A stretch of 30,480 bases of DNA from a virus. Positions 13,508 through 22,969 of this stretch are shown piece after piece. How positions within the stretch are numbered: the stretch's first letter is position 1; every line of letters starts with the position of its first letter. Location of the stretch: positions 1 through 30,480 of IMG/VR virus record IMGVR_UViG_3300042691_017836; one strand, given 5' to 3'. The position numbers were made by a program, and so were the translations under genes. The notes under the pieces are model-generated. The model had not been told where the DNA came from. It saw only the letters and a list, made by a program, of their open reading frames with translations, and searched no databases.

Positions 13508-14058
13508 CCACTGATCTCCCTTGCTATACCATGACTAACCCCAATCTCGTGACCGTCTGTGCCTGTGGAACCAAGAGTTCTATTAAGAGCAAATGTATGG
13601 TTGCTGCCGCCACTGCTTCTTACAGCTAATTGATAGGTTCTCGCAGCAGTTGATCCCGCAAGATCAAACCAATTTATAGTACTAACCTGGGGTGTTGATG
13701 AGTAATCATTATCATATTGCGGAGTAAGTATATTACTCCATCTAGTATTACCTATATCTAAATTGTATCCAATTAAAGTACCATCGCGTTGTACAACAAA
13801 CGATGTGTCATGATGCATTTCATAGGCCACTGTCCATCGCAACCAAATGTAACTGTCCGCACGATATGGTGTGATGAGTAAATTTAGCTGAGTGATCACA
13901 TTGCCATTTCCGCTGTTGGTTGCTGAATAAGTGGTTCGCACATGAGTAGTTACTGTCTGAGTCTGCACAACTTTACCTTGGTGCTGCATCTGATGTGCGG
14001 CATTGAATACGATTTCTGTGCCTGATTGTGGTTGGAGATTGTTAAGAGTCACGCTCAT
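13504..14058 (-). CDS. Array paralogue, subfamily II virion protein
   Basis: A 184-residue subfamily-II copy. ATG 14058 is used rather than the start eight codons earlier because it produces the ATGA overlap and the conserved MSVTLNNLQPQSG start. Conserved pieces: LLITPYRADSYIWLRWTVAYE, VVQRDGTLIGYN, YDNDYSSTPQVSTINWFDLA, AVRSSGGSNHTFALNRTLGS and HEIGVSHGIAREIS. It is very close in pattern to the 12893-13507 copy, mostly differing in the N-terminal third and in the loop around residues 115-130. Confidence 0.75.
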   Translation of the reverse strand: MSVTLNNLQPQSGTEIVFNAAHQMQHQGKVVQTQTVTTHVRTTYSATNSGNGNVITQLNLLITPYRADSYIWLRWTVAYEMHHDTSFVVQRDGTLIGYNLDIGNTRWSNILTPQYDNDYSSTPQVSTINWFDLAGSTAARTYQLAVRSSGGSNHTFALNRTLGSTGTDGHEIGVSHGIAREISG

Positions 14059-14621
14059 ACAGCTATCTCCTCTACCACACACCAGCTTATACCCACTTCG
14101 TGGTCATCAGTTGGACCATTCCAAGAACGATTCATACGAATATCATAGTTTGCACTTGAAGATGATCTTGAACCTATTTGATAAGTGTGCGGACCAACTG
14201 TGCCTGGGGAGTCAATCCAGCAATGATGCTGGTATGTTGGGGTACTATTTTGATCATGTGAATGTTCATAGTCAGCACCACCCATACCGCTGTATCTAAC
14301 ATTACCAACTTCTGAGTTGAATCCAATTACTGTGCCCCCACGGATTGCCTGAAATGTTATATCATGATGGGCTTCATAAAAAATCCACCATTTTAGGATA
14401 ACTTTACTGTTGGCTCTCTTAAGTGTGATATTAACATCCAATCCACTGATTGGTCTACTGGTGTTATCATTATAGCTGTTATAGGTCTGCACACCTTGAA
14501 ATTTTCTCCAAACAGTTTGTATTGTCTGCCCAGCAGCGTACAAGGTAGTGTTGTTTGGCATTGCTATGAGATGGTTGGCCTCATGTGGTCCTTGTAATTC
14601 GTCAGTGACCAGTGTGCTCAT
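14055..14621 (-). CDS. Array paralogue, subfamily II virion protein (first of the array)
   Basis: A 188-residue subfamily-II copy and the first gene of the nine-member array. ATG 14621 overlaps the stop of the upstream fibre gene by one base (TAATG); a start five codons earlier is less likely. It contains AAGQTIQTVWRKFQGVQTY, VNITLKRANSKVILKWWIFYE, AIRGGTVIGFN, SMGGADYEHSHDQNSTPTY-type loop residues rich in His, WIDSPGTVGPHTYQIGSRSS and DDHEVGISWCVVEEIAV. It ends in a four-base overlap with the next copy. Confidence 0.75.
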   Translation of the reverse strand: MSTLVTDELQGPHEANHLIAMPNNTTLYAAGQTIQTVWRKFQGVQTYNSYNDNTSRPISGLDVNITLKRANSKVILKWWIFYEAHHDITFQAIRGGTVIGFNSEVGNVRYSGMGGADYEHSHDQNSTPTYQHHCWIDSPGTVGPHTYQIGSRSSSSANYDIRMNRSWNGPTDDHEVGISWCVVEEIAV

Positions 14622-15298
14622 TAGACTATGCTCCAATCTCCATTAACTGTCACCGTTTGTCCAGCAGCAATAGTTATTGGTCCTGCACTCATAGCGTTGG
14701 TTCCTGCAGGTATTGTATAAGTGTTTATACTGGTTTGATTTTGGTACACCGGAAAGCTTCCAGTGATACTGGGAATTCCAGTTATGTTTAGATTTGCACC
14801 AACAGTGGTGTTTCCTGTTGAAGTCACAACGGTAGATGTCAGTGTTCCAGAACTTGGCTGAAAGGTAAGTTTAGTACTGCTGACTCTAGCTGTGGTAATT
14901 TGTCCTGTAGTGGCTGTTGTAAACGCCACATAGTTGGAAGCAGCGTCTGCGGCTTCGTCAGATATGACTACGGAATTCGTGGCCCAAGACAATGTACCTG
15001 ATCCGTTGGTAGTCAACGCCTGTGTGTTAGATCCGTCAGTTGCGGGCAGTGTCCATAACACATTAGCTGAAACTGTTCCTGGAGCCTGGAACCCAACATA
15101 ATTAGAACTGTCAGCATCACCAAATCTCAAGTCGCCTTGAGCCTGTATCAGTGTATCACTTGCGATTACAAATAAACCGGTTCCGGATGCATCAATGGTG
15201 ATGTTTTGATTGTCAGCAGCAGACAACGTGGTGTTATCAACTTGAACACCGCCAACACCTTGATTACCAACCGATCCTGCTGTATGTTTTCTACCCAT
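14621..15298 (-). CDS. Tail fibre-like virion protein
   Basis: A 225-residue low-complexity beta-rich protein, rich in Thr, Ser, Ala and Gly. Early it shows MGRKHTAGSVGNQGVGGVQV, then DLRFGDADSSNYVGFQAPG and LWTLPATDGSNTQALTTNGS, the 'LPxxDGSxGQxLxTxGxGxLxW' type repeat common in phage fibres. It ends AMSAGPITIAAGQTVTVNGD then WSIV, a C-terminal signature I associate with T4-like cyanophage fibres. There is an AGGAG site seven bases upstream. It precedes the paralogue array with a one-base overlap and may be the shaft on which the array proteins assemble. Confidence 0.75.
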   Translation of the reverse strand: MGRKHTAGSVGNQGVGGVQVDNTTLSAADNQNITIDASGTGLFVIASDTLIQAQGDLRFGDADSSNYVGFQAPGTVSANVLWTLPATDGSNTQALTTNGSGTLSWATNSVVISDEAADAASNYVAFTTATTGQITTARVSSTKLTFQPSSGTLTSTVVTSTGNTTVGANLNITGIPSITGSFPVYQNQTSINTYTIPAGTNAMSAGPITIAAGQTVTVNGDWSIV

Positions 15299-15311
15299 TT
15301 GATTCTCCTAG

Positions 15312-15632
15312 TTACGCAGTTGAAGTTTCGATGCCGTAAACCACAGCATTTACACTTACTGCACTTGATCGTACTACCAAGAGCTTTCCTGCATCCATAA
15401 CAATACCTGTGCGTTCTACCACACCTTTTGCAGCTAGGCTAACGTCATATTCGATATATTCTGAATCTGCTGGAGATGCTGTAGAAGCCACTGCTATTCT
15501 TACAGCAGCCGCTGATGCACCCCTGTTTACCACATTTACAGTTACAACTGCGAATGTACTTGCAGGCACTGTGTATAATGTGGTATTAGTAGCTGCTGAG
15601 AGATCTGCTACTCCTAGTCTTCCTGTTGCCAT
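15312..15632 (-). CDS. Small beta-rich virion-associated protein
   Basis: A 106-residue protein, MATGRLGVADLSAATNTTLY then TVPASTFAVVTVNVVNRGAS, with regular beta-strand alternation and no charged helices. I recognise this type as a small structural protein found beside fibre genes of marine T4-like phages, but its exact role is unknown. It resembles 28970-29302 in layout (an N-terminal turn, then strands with TTVAYYVKG/EYDVSLAAKG-like segments). It follows a late-promoter-like box at 15652-15659, with a GGAG site in a leader of about 14 bases. Confidence 0.7.
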   Translation of the reverse strand: MATGRLGVADLSAATNTTLYTVPASTFAVVTVNVVNRGASAAAVRIAVASTASPADSEYIEYDVSLAAKGVVERTGIVMDAGKLLVVRSSAVSVNAVVYGIETSTA

Positions 15633-15651
15633 AATTTGTTCTCCATGTATA

Positions 15652-15659
15652 TATTTAGT
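15652..15659 (-). promoter_or_regulatory. Late-promoter-like box (ACTAAATA) after the 2426-residue gene
   Basis: The minus strand reads ACTAAATA, six of eight matches to TATAAATA, overlapping the stop codon of the giant gene. The predicted +1 near 15646 gives a leader of about 14 bases carrying GGAG before the ATG at 15632. This is nearly the same leader length as at 22954-22961. Confidence 0.5.
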
Positions 15660-18600
15660 TTAAAAAGTAGTTGAATGCCAACGGAAGGCCAGTTACTCCC
15701 CCTCTGAAATCAAAGGTAGCATTCATTTTAATCGCACCGCCTGTGGTAGTAGTTATGATATTTGAGCTGATAAACACTGATCCTGCTGTCACTGAGTTAA
15801 CGTTCAAGCTAGCACCACCACCACCAATTTGGCTGCCAATATAGGCTTTGATCGCTCTCTGTGTAGGTACGATATTGTCTGAATCCGCAGTAAAGAACGG
15901 GTCTGTAGAGAATTCAGTGATCGTAGCCGAACCGCCACCTAGTGTCACGTTGCCTAAATTAAGTTCTTGCAGGCCCGAAATATTAAAAGCATCAGCATTT
16001 AATGTAGCAATACCAGTTGATTGTTCAATGTTAAACAGGTCGCCAACTCGGAAGTTACCGTCCTGGTCTGTGCTTGTAAAGAACACACGGCCACCGTTGG
16101 AATCAACTGCTTCGTTGGCTGGAATAGGCGGCTGCAACGGAGAGTTAGGATAGTTAGTTTCAATAAAACTACCAGTACCTATGTCCAAGAAGTCATGCCC
16201 AGTTAAACGACACTGGCTATAACGCAGTCTGGTGGTGACCGTTACAGCATCTTCAGGTGCTTCGCCGATGGTTAAATTAGGACTGATCTGTAAGAATGCG
16301 GTGTAGGCTCCATCGTTGACGCCCAAGAACGTGATAACATTCACTAATTTAAATGTGCGATCTGGTAGATGTCCAAACACCACATTAGATCCCGGAGTTG
16401 GTTGTTCAGTGATCTGTCTCACTGCTACAAATGCGCCTGGTTGGAACACGTTGGCGTAACCGTCGCCGATGTCTACTTCACAGCTGCTGGTGACATACTG
16501 CGTGCCTCGGTTAACAAACGATGGATTGGCCAATACTCCCGATCCTCGTCTCACGGTTACTGGTGCTTCAAAGGTGTTGTTAGGATCCGTGAATGTTATA
16601 GTTGGTTCAGTAGTATATCCAGAACCAGGCTCTGTGATGTTAATCTGGAATATCTTGTTAGATGCCACCAACGCACGAGCTCTAGCAGTGGCTCCAGTTC
16701 TAATGTATGTGGCTACTGTGCCTGTGCTAGCGCCAACACCTACAAATTGACCATAACGATTTCTGTTACCAAAAGTGACAGCTGAGAATCCACTGGCTGC
16801 TGTAGATGTAGCTCTTAGAGTCCATGTGATACCGTCTGGAGAAGTTGCTGCTGCTGTGGTTGTACTCACAGCAAGGAATACTCCTTGACCGTATGTGACC
16901 TTGGTCCATTGTGCTGTTGATGGCAGTGTGCTGGCAGTCCACGTAATACCATCTAGACTGTAGGCAGCTACAGTACCACTGGTGTTAGACACAGCTACGA
17001 ATCTGTTATTACCGTAGGCTATACTGTTCCAGTTCGATGAACTTGGCAGTGTGCCTGCAGTCCATGTGCCCGTGACTCCTGATGTGGTAGCATAATTTGT
17101 AACTGCGGTTCCACTCTTGATGGCTACGAATCTGTTTTTACCGTATGCAATAGCTGTGAAACCAGTGGTGGTAAGTGTGCCAGTTTGATCCCAGTTTTCA
17201 CCATCATTGCTGATCCGCACAGTGGTTACATCGCTGGCTATTGCTACAAATTTCTGTGCGCTGAAACCACCAAATGCCACATCTACCCATGTTGCTGATG
17301 TCTGCATACTGGCGGCTGACCAAGTAATGCCGTCATCTGAATATGCACCTGTGGTGTTGGCTGAGGTTCCAGCAACTGCTACGAATTTGCTGACTTTGCC
17401 CACTGTGGATCCGTCATCAAACAAGCCAGCAGTCATAGCTGACCAGTTTGCCGCACTCGGCATTAAGCTGGCTCGAGTATCCCATGCAATACCATCTTCA
17501 GATGTTGCACCCACTGTGCTGCCACCTCTTAGAGCTACATATCTGCCACCTATGCCATATCCTGCATGATCAAAGTTTAAGATAGCTCCAGTTGCAGCAT
17601 TAACCGCGGTGATGGTTATCACTAGGTCGTTGGCTGTGCTCAACCCACCGAGACTGGTTCCCAGTATGGTAATGGTTTGTAATCTCACATATCCTGTACC
17701 AGCGGTCTGTAAGGACGGTGTGTATTTCCATCCGTTGCGTATCACAGTAAATGTAGCACCAACACCGGCACCACTGTAGGTGCCGGTGACTGATGCGTAT
17801 ACCGCTGCGGTTTCTCCGTATTTGACAGCGGTCCATGTGCCTGAGGTTGGCAGTGTAGCTGCTGTGGATGTGTAGCCGGGTGCTGAGAATGTTACTCTTG
17901 GTTCGATGATATAGGTGCTAGAAGCATCTGGTGATACTATTGCTGTGCCTGCTATCAAATGATCAAATCCTGCTGTGCCATCGGATTCTTTGACCAAGCC
18001 TGCTACTTTAGTGCCTGAATTATATGTGTCGATAATACCAAACTGTCCTACACCTGCACCGCCTGTGAGCACGATTTTCATACCTATATAGGCTGTGCTG
18101 GTCTCACTATCTGTGGCAGCAATAGTCACTGAAGTTGATGTGCCGCCCTGGCAGGTGTTGGAATTTGTAATATAACCAAATCCACCAAAATTACCTACAG
18201 CTTCTTCAGCGTCGGTACTGTCTTCAACTAGATCCAACATGCGTACTTCGAACACAGCGTCATCACGGAATTCATCCTGCTGAACTGATCCTCCAGTGCC
18301 GCCACCTGTAATGACATATGTGACTTCAGTGTAATCAATACCAGCATTGGTAAATTCAAATTGTGTCAGTGCCGATCCGTCTGTGACAATGCGATCAATA
18401 ACTGCTTCAAATTGCAGTCTATTATCTACTACGGCTGTGCCAGGTGTTTCACTGGCATCAAATCCTTCTGCCACAGCTCCAAAATCTCCGTATGAACAGT
18501 TACCGTTGGTGCCACGGATCCTACCACCATTTTCTGCTAGATATCCGATGTGCGCATAGTATGAGAACACTGATACCAATTCAGCACGACCGTTGTTGGT

Positions 18601-21600
18601 GATCCAAGCACCAATACCGTCTGATATAACCTGTGTGAAGTCGTTGGAAACGATGGAATCATTACCACCATTGTGCAGCGAGCCGTCGATCTTCTGTCCC
18701 ACGGCGGCTGTACCCAGTGTGGTCACCCCTTGTACGTATGGTGAGCGAGTGTTGATCCAGGTACGGTAATCTTCTGGACCCCAACCTGGATCCAAGGAAC
18801 AGTAGGCTCCGGCCGAAACTCTTGATGTACCGTACTCATTAGGTGCTAAAAGATCGCCTGTGAGTCCCTGCAGTGTCTGATCTCTAACACCTGTACCATC
18901 ACGTAGATAATACATGTCTTCTTCTAGGCTGCCAACCACGCTGTTACCATAGTATCTAGCGGCATATCGAGATTTGTAGTTGCCTGGATATTTCAAATCA
19001 TATTTTAGTGCGTCAATATATGTACCAACGTCTCGCAGGCATGCTTCACTGCTGTAATACAAGCTCACAGTCATAGATCCAGATGCATTAGATGCAATGT
19101 CTAGTGCTGTGTTTGAATCTCTTGTAGTTGAGATTTTAAAGGTTGTTGAGCTTACAACATTCTGTATGTAATATGTTGTACCTGTGCTAATACCGCCAAA
19201 TACAGTTCCTGAGAATCTCACTGCTGCATTACGCTGCATCCAAGCTGTGCTGGTGCAGGTAAACACATCTGTGGCCGCTGTGGCATTCGTTACTGTGGTT
19301 GTATATGTTGAGTCTATGTACGCATCGATCTCTGTAACAACATAATCTCTGTTTCTTTCTAACTGCAGAACTGCGTAATCCACCATCCTGTTACCAGAAG
19401 CACAGCGACTACCTTCGTTGGTGGCGCCATAAATGATATCATCTAACAGAGTCATCAGTGTTTCAATGCGAGCCTGTGCAGTAGCATCACCGCCTACGTT
19501 GGCCTTGGCTTGTGTTTTCACATAACTAAATGCTGCTCGGGTGGCTGCTTTCTGTCCTAGACTATAAACATCGCTGGCACTGGCTCTTAGATAAGCGTAA
19601 GCTGCATTTCTAGTTTGTCCGTTGGCGTTAAACATGAAGTCATAGCCTACTGCATCTAAGATAATTCTAGCATCTCTTTCACACTTATTAGGATCATAGG
19701 TTAATGATGGAAAGTTTGCATCAATATAAACTGTCATGTTTGATACAATAGTCTGAGCCGCCGCACTTAGAGTTGTAAATGCAGTAATTAGTGCTGTGGT
19801 AGAAGTTACAGCGTTGGTGGCAATCGGACGATCCTCGTAGGTCATTACCAAGGTTAAACCAGAACCGTTAGTAAATCCTGTGGCTGCTGCACCCGCATAA
19901 CTTGTTGATACCTTGAAATCAGTAGCTGTAAGTCCTGATGCAATTACGTAATAACGTGTGCCTACAGTGAGTCCGTTCTGTGTTTCAATAGGAACCACTA
20001 GGTCGCCTGCTTGTAGACTGTGACCAGCAGTAACAAAGGTGTCTGTGCCAGTTATCGAAGTCACTGTAACGATAGGAGGAGTAGCTGCGGTGGAATCGCC
20101 TGCTAATAGGTTAGTGATGTTGTCAATGTTAGCGCCGATGAATGCGCTGGCTGCAGACCCACCTGTGAGATTAGTCGCATCGGTCCATTGTGTAGCAGCA
20201 TTACCTGTGGATTTGGTCACTGTGGTGTTAGCAGCGATTTCTTGCATCACAGTTTTTAATCTACCATAAGCAGCCACAGTAGCAGTGACTTCTGATGCGT
20301 CAATTTCCAGCCCTGTGGTGCCGTCAAAATAGGCTAATCCTGCATTCAGTGTCTGCGTAAAACCGCCATAGGTCAAGTCATAGACCATAGCATCGACAAT
20401 AAAACCTGTGTCTCGTTTGCATATGGTTCTAGAATATTTCACTGAAGGGTAGTTTTCAGTGATAAAGGCGATGATTTCAGCTTTGATAAATTCTTTGTTT
20501 TCTTTTATCAGTGTTCTAGCATCACCGTAGCCTGTGAGATAAGCAGTATCGTAACCTGTAGGATCTGTGTTGGTAACCATGTGAGTGGTGCTGATTCGAT
20601 AATCGATCTGATGCTGTATTACTCTTACCAGCTGTGTGATATCTGCCTGTTCATCTGCGCTGGCATACGGAAATGCTGCACTCTGTGTAGCAGTGTTTCC
20701 TGAGCTTTCTGTGACGTTAGAGCCAGTGATAATTTGACTGACTACTGTTTCTAGTCTTGACAGCGCACCCATAGAATAGTAAGAATCTGCAAGATTCGTC
20801 AAGCTACCAGCAGGACCAGCGTTTGTGGATCTTAATTCGTCTCCAATCACGCAGGTCTGTTCTGGAACAATGATAGGCAACGTTTCTCTGTATTGCCCAG
20901 TAGCAATGCTGATAAGATTGTTAGGACTTCTACGAGCAGGCACACTGGCCAATGCTGCTGCGATCTGTGGAGCGGTTACTGCTGCTGCACGGGCAGTGAT
21001 AGCATCAGTGATTACTTCAACTAAACCAGCTGCTGTGGTATATGCTCCTGGTTCTGCTGTGAGGTCAGCATTGAAATACTGCGATACTGTGGCAGTTGAA
21101 TTGTCACCGTTCAAGGTCTGATAGTTCACTGCTGGAGCTGTCTGTGCTAGTACATCCTCGACTACAGTGACCATGTAATTATAGGCCGCTATGGATTCGT
21201 CTGATTCTGCAGCTAGACCAGGATATGCTTCTGTTTCTTCTGCGCTGAGTCCACCTATGAGAGCATTAGCTGCTCCTCTAGTTTTGACGTTGCCGCCATG
21301 TCTAAGATCATAGATCAATGCATCTACAACAAATCCCACATCTCTTTCACATTTGAAATCGTCGTAGACAAATGCCGATGTGAACGGTGCTATGTTGTTA
21401 GTGATCTGATTCTGTATGAATTCTGTGGTTTCTCGTTGTATGAACACACGATTAAGTTCTAATAGATATGTGGCATCGGGATTTCTAGGGCCACGTTCTA
21501 CCTGTTCACAGGCATATCGAATAGTCTTCCATGGCTTATCCCAGGTCTTGCCATGTATAGGTGCAGGAAGATCTGTGCCGTGTGGTGCTACAAAATAATT

Positions 21601-22935
21601 GTGATCAATTTCGCCTAGTGTGGCCCATTCTGGGTCTACACCGTCGGACCGTAGAACTTGACCTTCACGTCCGATAGGTAATCTTGTAGGGCCCGAACCG
21701 CTGTAGTAAACTAAATCTCCACGAACTGATAAGATATCAGTTTCAGAACCGATGTTTAGTAAGCTCCAATAGGTACCTGTGCTGTCTTGATCTGGTCTAC
21801 TATTAGCAGCACCTCCGCCTTCTGGTCCTATAGTTGATCCATCGTCACCTTCTGATCTGTGTGCCAGAAGACAGATATAGGCATTTGCGCCAAATCTCAC
21901 TGCATCGCCTAATTTATAATTTATATCGTCAGTCCATTCTCCTTGCCAAGCAATACCAGAATTAAGTCTTTGCCAATATGTGACATTAGGTGGCTCTTGA
22001 TTAGTATTGTCTGCTGTGGCTAGATAGGTATATCCGCGAAGTCTAACAACTTCACCGATTTTGTAAGAAGTACTATCATTCCAGTCTGATTGAAATTTGA
22101 ATCCTTCGCTGTATAAATCCCAATTTGATGTGCCTGTCGATGGAACAATCGCTGAGTGAATATTTTTTGCTACGTATTGATTACCACCGTATCGAACTAT
22201 GTCTCCTGGTTGGTATAGAGTTCCAGAACTCCATGTATCTTCAAATTCAATACCTTCTGCAAATTGTGCCCAACGACCTGCAGTGCTGTCTGTTAAGAAT
22301 GCGGCATCAGCAGTGTGCTGTGTGGTACAGATCCAAAGTCCTGCACCATATTTTATAACATCATTGAGTTTATATCTGGTAGCGGTGACCCAGGTACCTT
22401 TGTATTCTATGCCTTGGTTGAAACTGTCCCATTTAGCTTGATCAGCTTCTAGTCCCGATGCGGCTGTGGCTGCAGATGTATGATAGGTATTACATACATA
22501 AGTGTAACCGCCGTATCTAACTAGATCATTTACCTTGTATCGTGTGCTGACTGACCAAGAATTTTTCCAATCAAATCCTTCGGCATATAATGTCCATTTG
22601 GCTTGATCAGCTTCTAGACCTGATGCTGTTGTGGCTGTAGATGTGTGACTGTCATTGCAGATATATAACAATCCGCCATATTTCACCACATCATTAAGTT
22701 TGTAGAATGTAGAAGTATTCCAATCGCCGGTCCATGATTGGCCGTCGCTCATTTGATTCCATTTGGTAGGACTGTATTCTAGATCTGTGTTAAAATCCGC
22801 TGCGGAGGTATGACCTACAGCACAGATATAGGTGCGGGCACCGTATCTTATCACATCGTCTATGTAATAGACGGTGGAAGGGTTCCAGTCATTTTTCCAT
22901 ACAAATCTAATTCTACCTAGTTTGAATTCTGCCAT
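15655..22935 (-). CDS. Giant modular virion adhesin (2426 residues)
   Basis: Probably a very long fibre or baseplate-associated protein. Residues 1-~400 hold seven repeats of about 50-60 residues of the kind W-x-x-x-x-x-Y-x-x-x-D-V-V-x-Y-G-G-x-x-Y-x-C, like chitin-binding (CBM5/12-type) modules. Near 440-500 is PIGREGQVLRSDGVDPEW, then FVAPHGTD...GKTWDKPWKTIRYACEQV, a pectate-lyase-like start. A 'C-x-R-D-x-G-x-x-x-D-A-x-x-Y-D' module occurs four times, near 528, 837, 1083 and 1297. The most conserved part follows (VSNDFTQVISDGIGAWITNN, VSVFSYYAHIGYLAENGG). Residues ~1790-2085 form seven blades with DGITW and FVAV motifs. The C-terminus (FFTSTDQDGNFRVGDLFNIE, ITEFSTDPFFTADSDNIVPT) is shared with the gene upstream. 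A late promoter with a short leader lies before the ATG. Confidence 0.85.
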   Translation of the reverse strand: MAEFKLGRIRFVWKNDWNPSTVYYIDDVIRYGARTYICAVGHTSAADFNTDLEYSPTKWNQMSDGQSWTGDWNTSTFYKLNDVVKYGGLLYICNDSHTSTATTASGLEADQAKWTLYAEGFDWKNSWSVSTRYKVNDLVRYGGYTYVCNTYHTSAATAASGLEADQAKWDSFNQGIEYKGTWVTATRYKLNDVIKYGAGLWICTTQHTADAAFLTDSTAGRWAQFAEGIEFEDTWSSGTLYQPGDIVRYGGNQYVAKNIHSAIVPSTGTSNWDLYSEGFKFQSDWNDSTSYKIGEVVRLRGYTYLATADNTNQEPPNVTYWQRLNSGIAWQGEWTDDINYKLGDAVRFGANAYICLLAHRSEGDDGSTIGPEGGGAANSRPDQDSTGTYWSLLNIGSETDILSVRGDLVYYSGSGPTRLPIGREGQVLRSDGVDPEWATLGEIDHNYFVAPHGTDLPAPIHGKTWDKPWKTIRYACEQVERGPRNPDATYLLELNRVFIQRETTEFIQNQITNNIAPFTSAFVYDDFKCERDVGFVVDALIYDLRHGGNVKTRGAANALIGGLSAEETEAYPGLAAESDESIAAYNYMVTVVEDVLAQTAPAVNYQTLNGDNSTATVSQYFNADLTAEPGAYTTAAGLVEVITDAITARAAAVTAPQIAAALASVPARRSPNNLISIATGQYRETLPIIVPEQTCVIGDELRSTNAGPAGSLTNLADSYYSMGALSRLETVVSQIITGSNVTESSGNTATQSAAFPYASADEQADITQLVRVIQHQIDYRISTTHMVTNTDPTGYDTAYLTGYGDARTLIKENKEFIKAEIIAFITENYPSVKYSRTICKRDTGFIVDAMVYDLTYGGFTQTLNAGLAYFDGTTGLEIDASEVTATVAAYGRLKTVMQEIAANTTVTKSTGNAATQWTDATNLTGGSAASAFIGANIDNITNLLAGDSTAATPPIVTVTSITGTDTFVTAGHSLQAGDLVVPIETQNGLTVGTRYYVIASGLTATDFKVSTSYAGAAATGFTNGSGLTLVMTYEDRPIATNAVTSTTALITAFTTLSAAAQTIVSNMTVYIDANFPSLTYDPNKCERDARIILDAVGYDFMFNANGQTRNAAYAYLRASASDVYSLGQKAATRAAFSYVKTQAKANVGGDATAQARIETLMTLLDDIIYGATNEGSRCASGNRMVDYAVLQLERNRDYVVTEIDAYIDSTYTTTVTNATAATDVFTCTSTAWMQRNAAVRFSGTVFGGISTGTTYYIQNVVSSTTFKISTTRDSNTALDIASNASGSMTVSLYYSSEACLRDVGTYIDALKYDLKYPGNYKSRYAARYYGNSVVGSLEEDMYYLRDGTGVRDQTLQGLTGDLLAPNEYGTSRVSAGAYCSLDPGWGPEDYRTWINTRSPYVQGVTTLGTAAVGQKIDGSLHNGGNDSIVSNDFTQVISDGIGAWITNNGRAELVSVFSYYAHIGYLAENGGRIRGTNGNCSYGDFGAVAEGFDASETPGTAVVDNRLQFEAVIDRIVTDGSALTQFEFTNAGIDYTEVTYVITGGGTGGSVQQDEFRDDAVFEVRMLDLVEDSTDAEEAVGNFGGFGYITNSNTCQGGTSTSVTIAATDSETSTAYIGMKIVLTGGAGVGQFGIIDTYNSGTKVAGLVKESDGTAGFDHLIAGTAIVSPDASSTYIIEPRVTFSAPGYTSTAATLPTSGTWTAVKYGETAAVYASVTGTYSGAGVGATFTVIRNGWKYTPSLQTAGTGYVRLQTITILGTSLGGLSTANDLVITITAVNAATGAILNFDHAGYGIGGRYVALRGGSTVGATSEDGIAWDTRASLMPSAANWSAMTAGLFDDGSTVGKVSKFVAVAGTSANTTGAYSDDGITWSAASMQTSATWVDVAFGGFSAQKFVAIASDVTTVRISNDGENWDQTGTLTTTGFTAIAYGKNRFVAIKSGTAVTNYATTSGVTGTWTAGTLPSSSNWNSIAYGNNRFVAVSNTSGTVAAYSLDGITWTASTLPSTAQWTKVTYGQGVFLAVSTTTAAATSPDGITWTLRATSTAASGFSAVTFGNRNRYGQFVGVGASTGTVATYIRTGATARARALVASNKIFQINITEPGSGYTTEPTITFTDPNNTFEAPVTVRRGSGVLANPSFVNRGTQYVTSSCEVDIGDGYANVFQPGAFVAVRQITEQPTPGSNVVFGHLPDRTFKLVNVITFLGVNDGAYTAFLQISPNLTIGEAPEDAVTVTTRLRYSQCRLTGHDFLDIGTGSFIETNYPNSPLQPPIPANEAVDSNGGRVFFTSTDQDGNFRVGDLFNIEQSTGIATLNADAFNISGLQELNLGNVTLGGGSATITEFSTDPFFTADSDNIVPTQRAIKAYIGSQIGGGGASLNVNSVTAGSVFISSNIITTTTGGAIKMNATFDFRGGVTGLPLAFNYFLN

Positions 22936-22953
22936 TTTCTACTCCGTATCCTA

Positions 22954-22961
22954 TATTTATT
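22954..22961 (-). promoter_or_regulatory. T4-type late promoter box (AATAAATA) of the 2426-residue gene
   Basis: The minus strand reads AATAAATA, one mismatch to TATAAATA, in the 34-base gap between the two giant genes. The predicted +1 near 22948 leaves a leader of 13 bases with CGGAG about seven bases before the ATG at 22935. This is a conventional leader, unlike the sites at 17-24 and 5706-5713. Confidence 0.65.
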
Positions 22962-22969
22962 AATAAAAA

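Noticed and set aside
22437-22650. Near-identical direct repeats at the start of the 2426-residue gene as a mobile element trace
   Set aside because: They encode successive aromatic modules sharing SGLEADQAKW and are explained by module duplication. No terminal inverted repeats or transposase are present.
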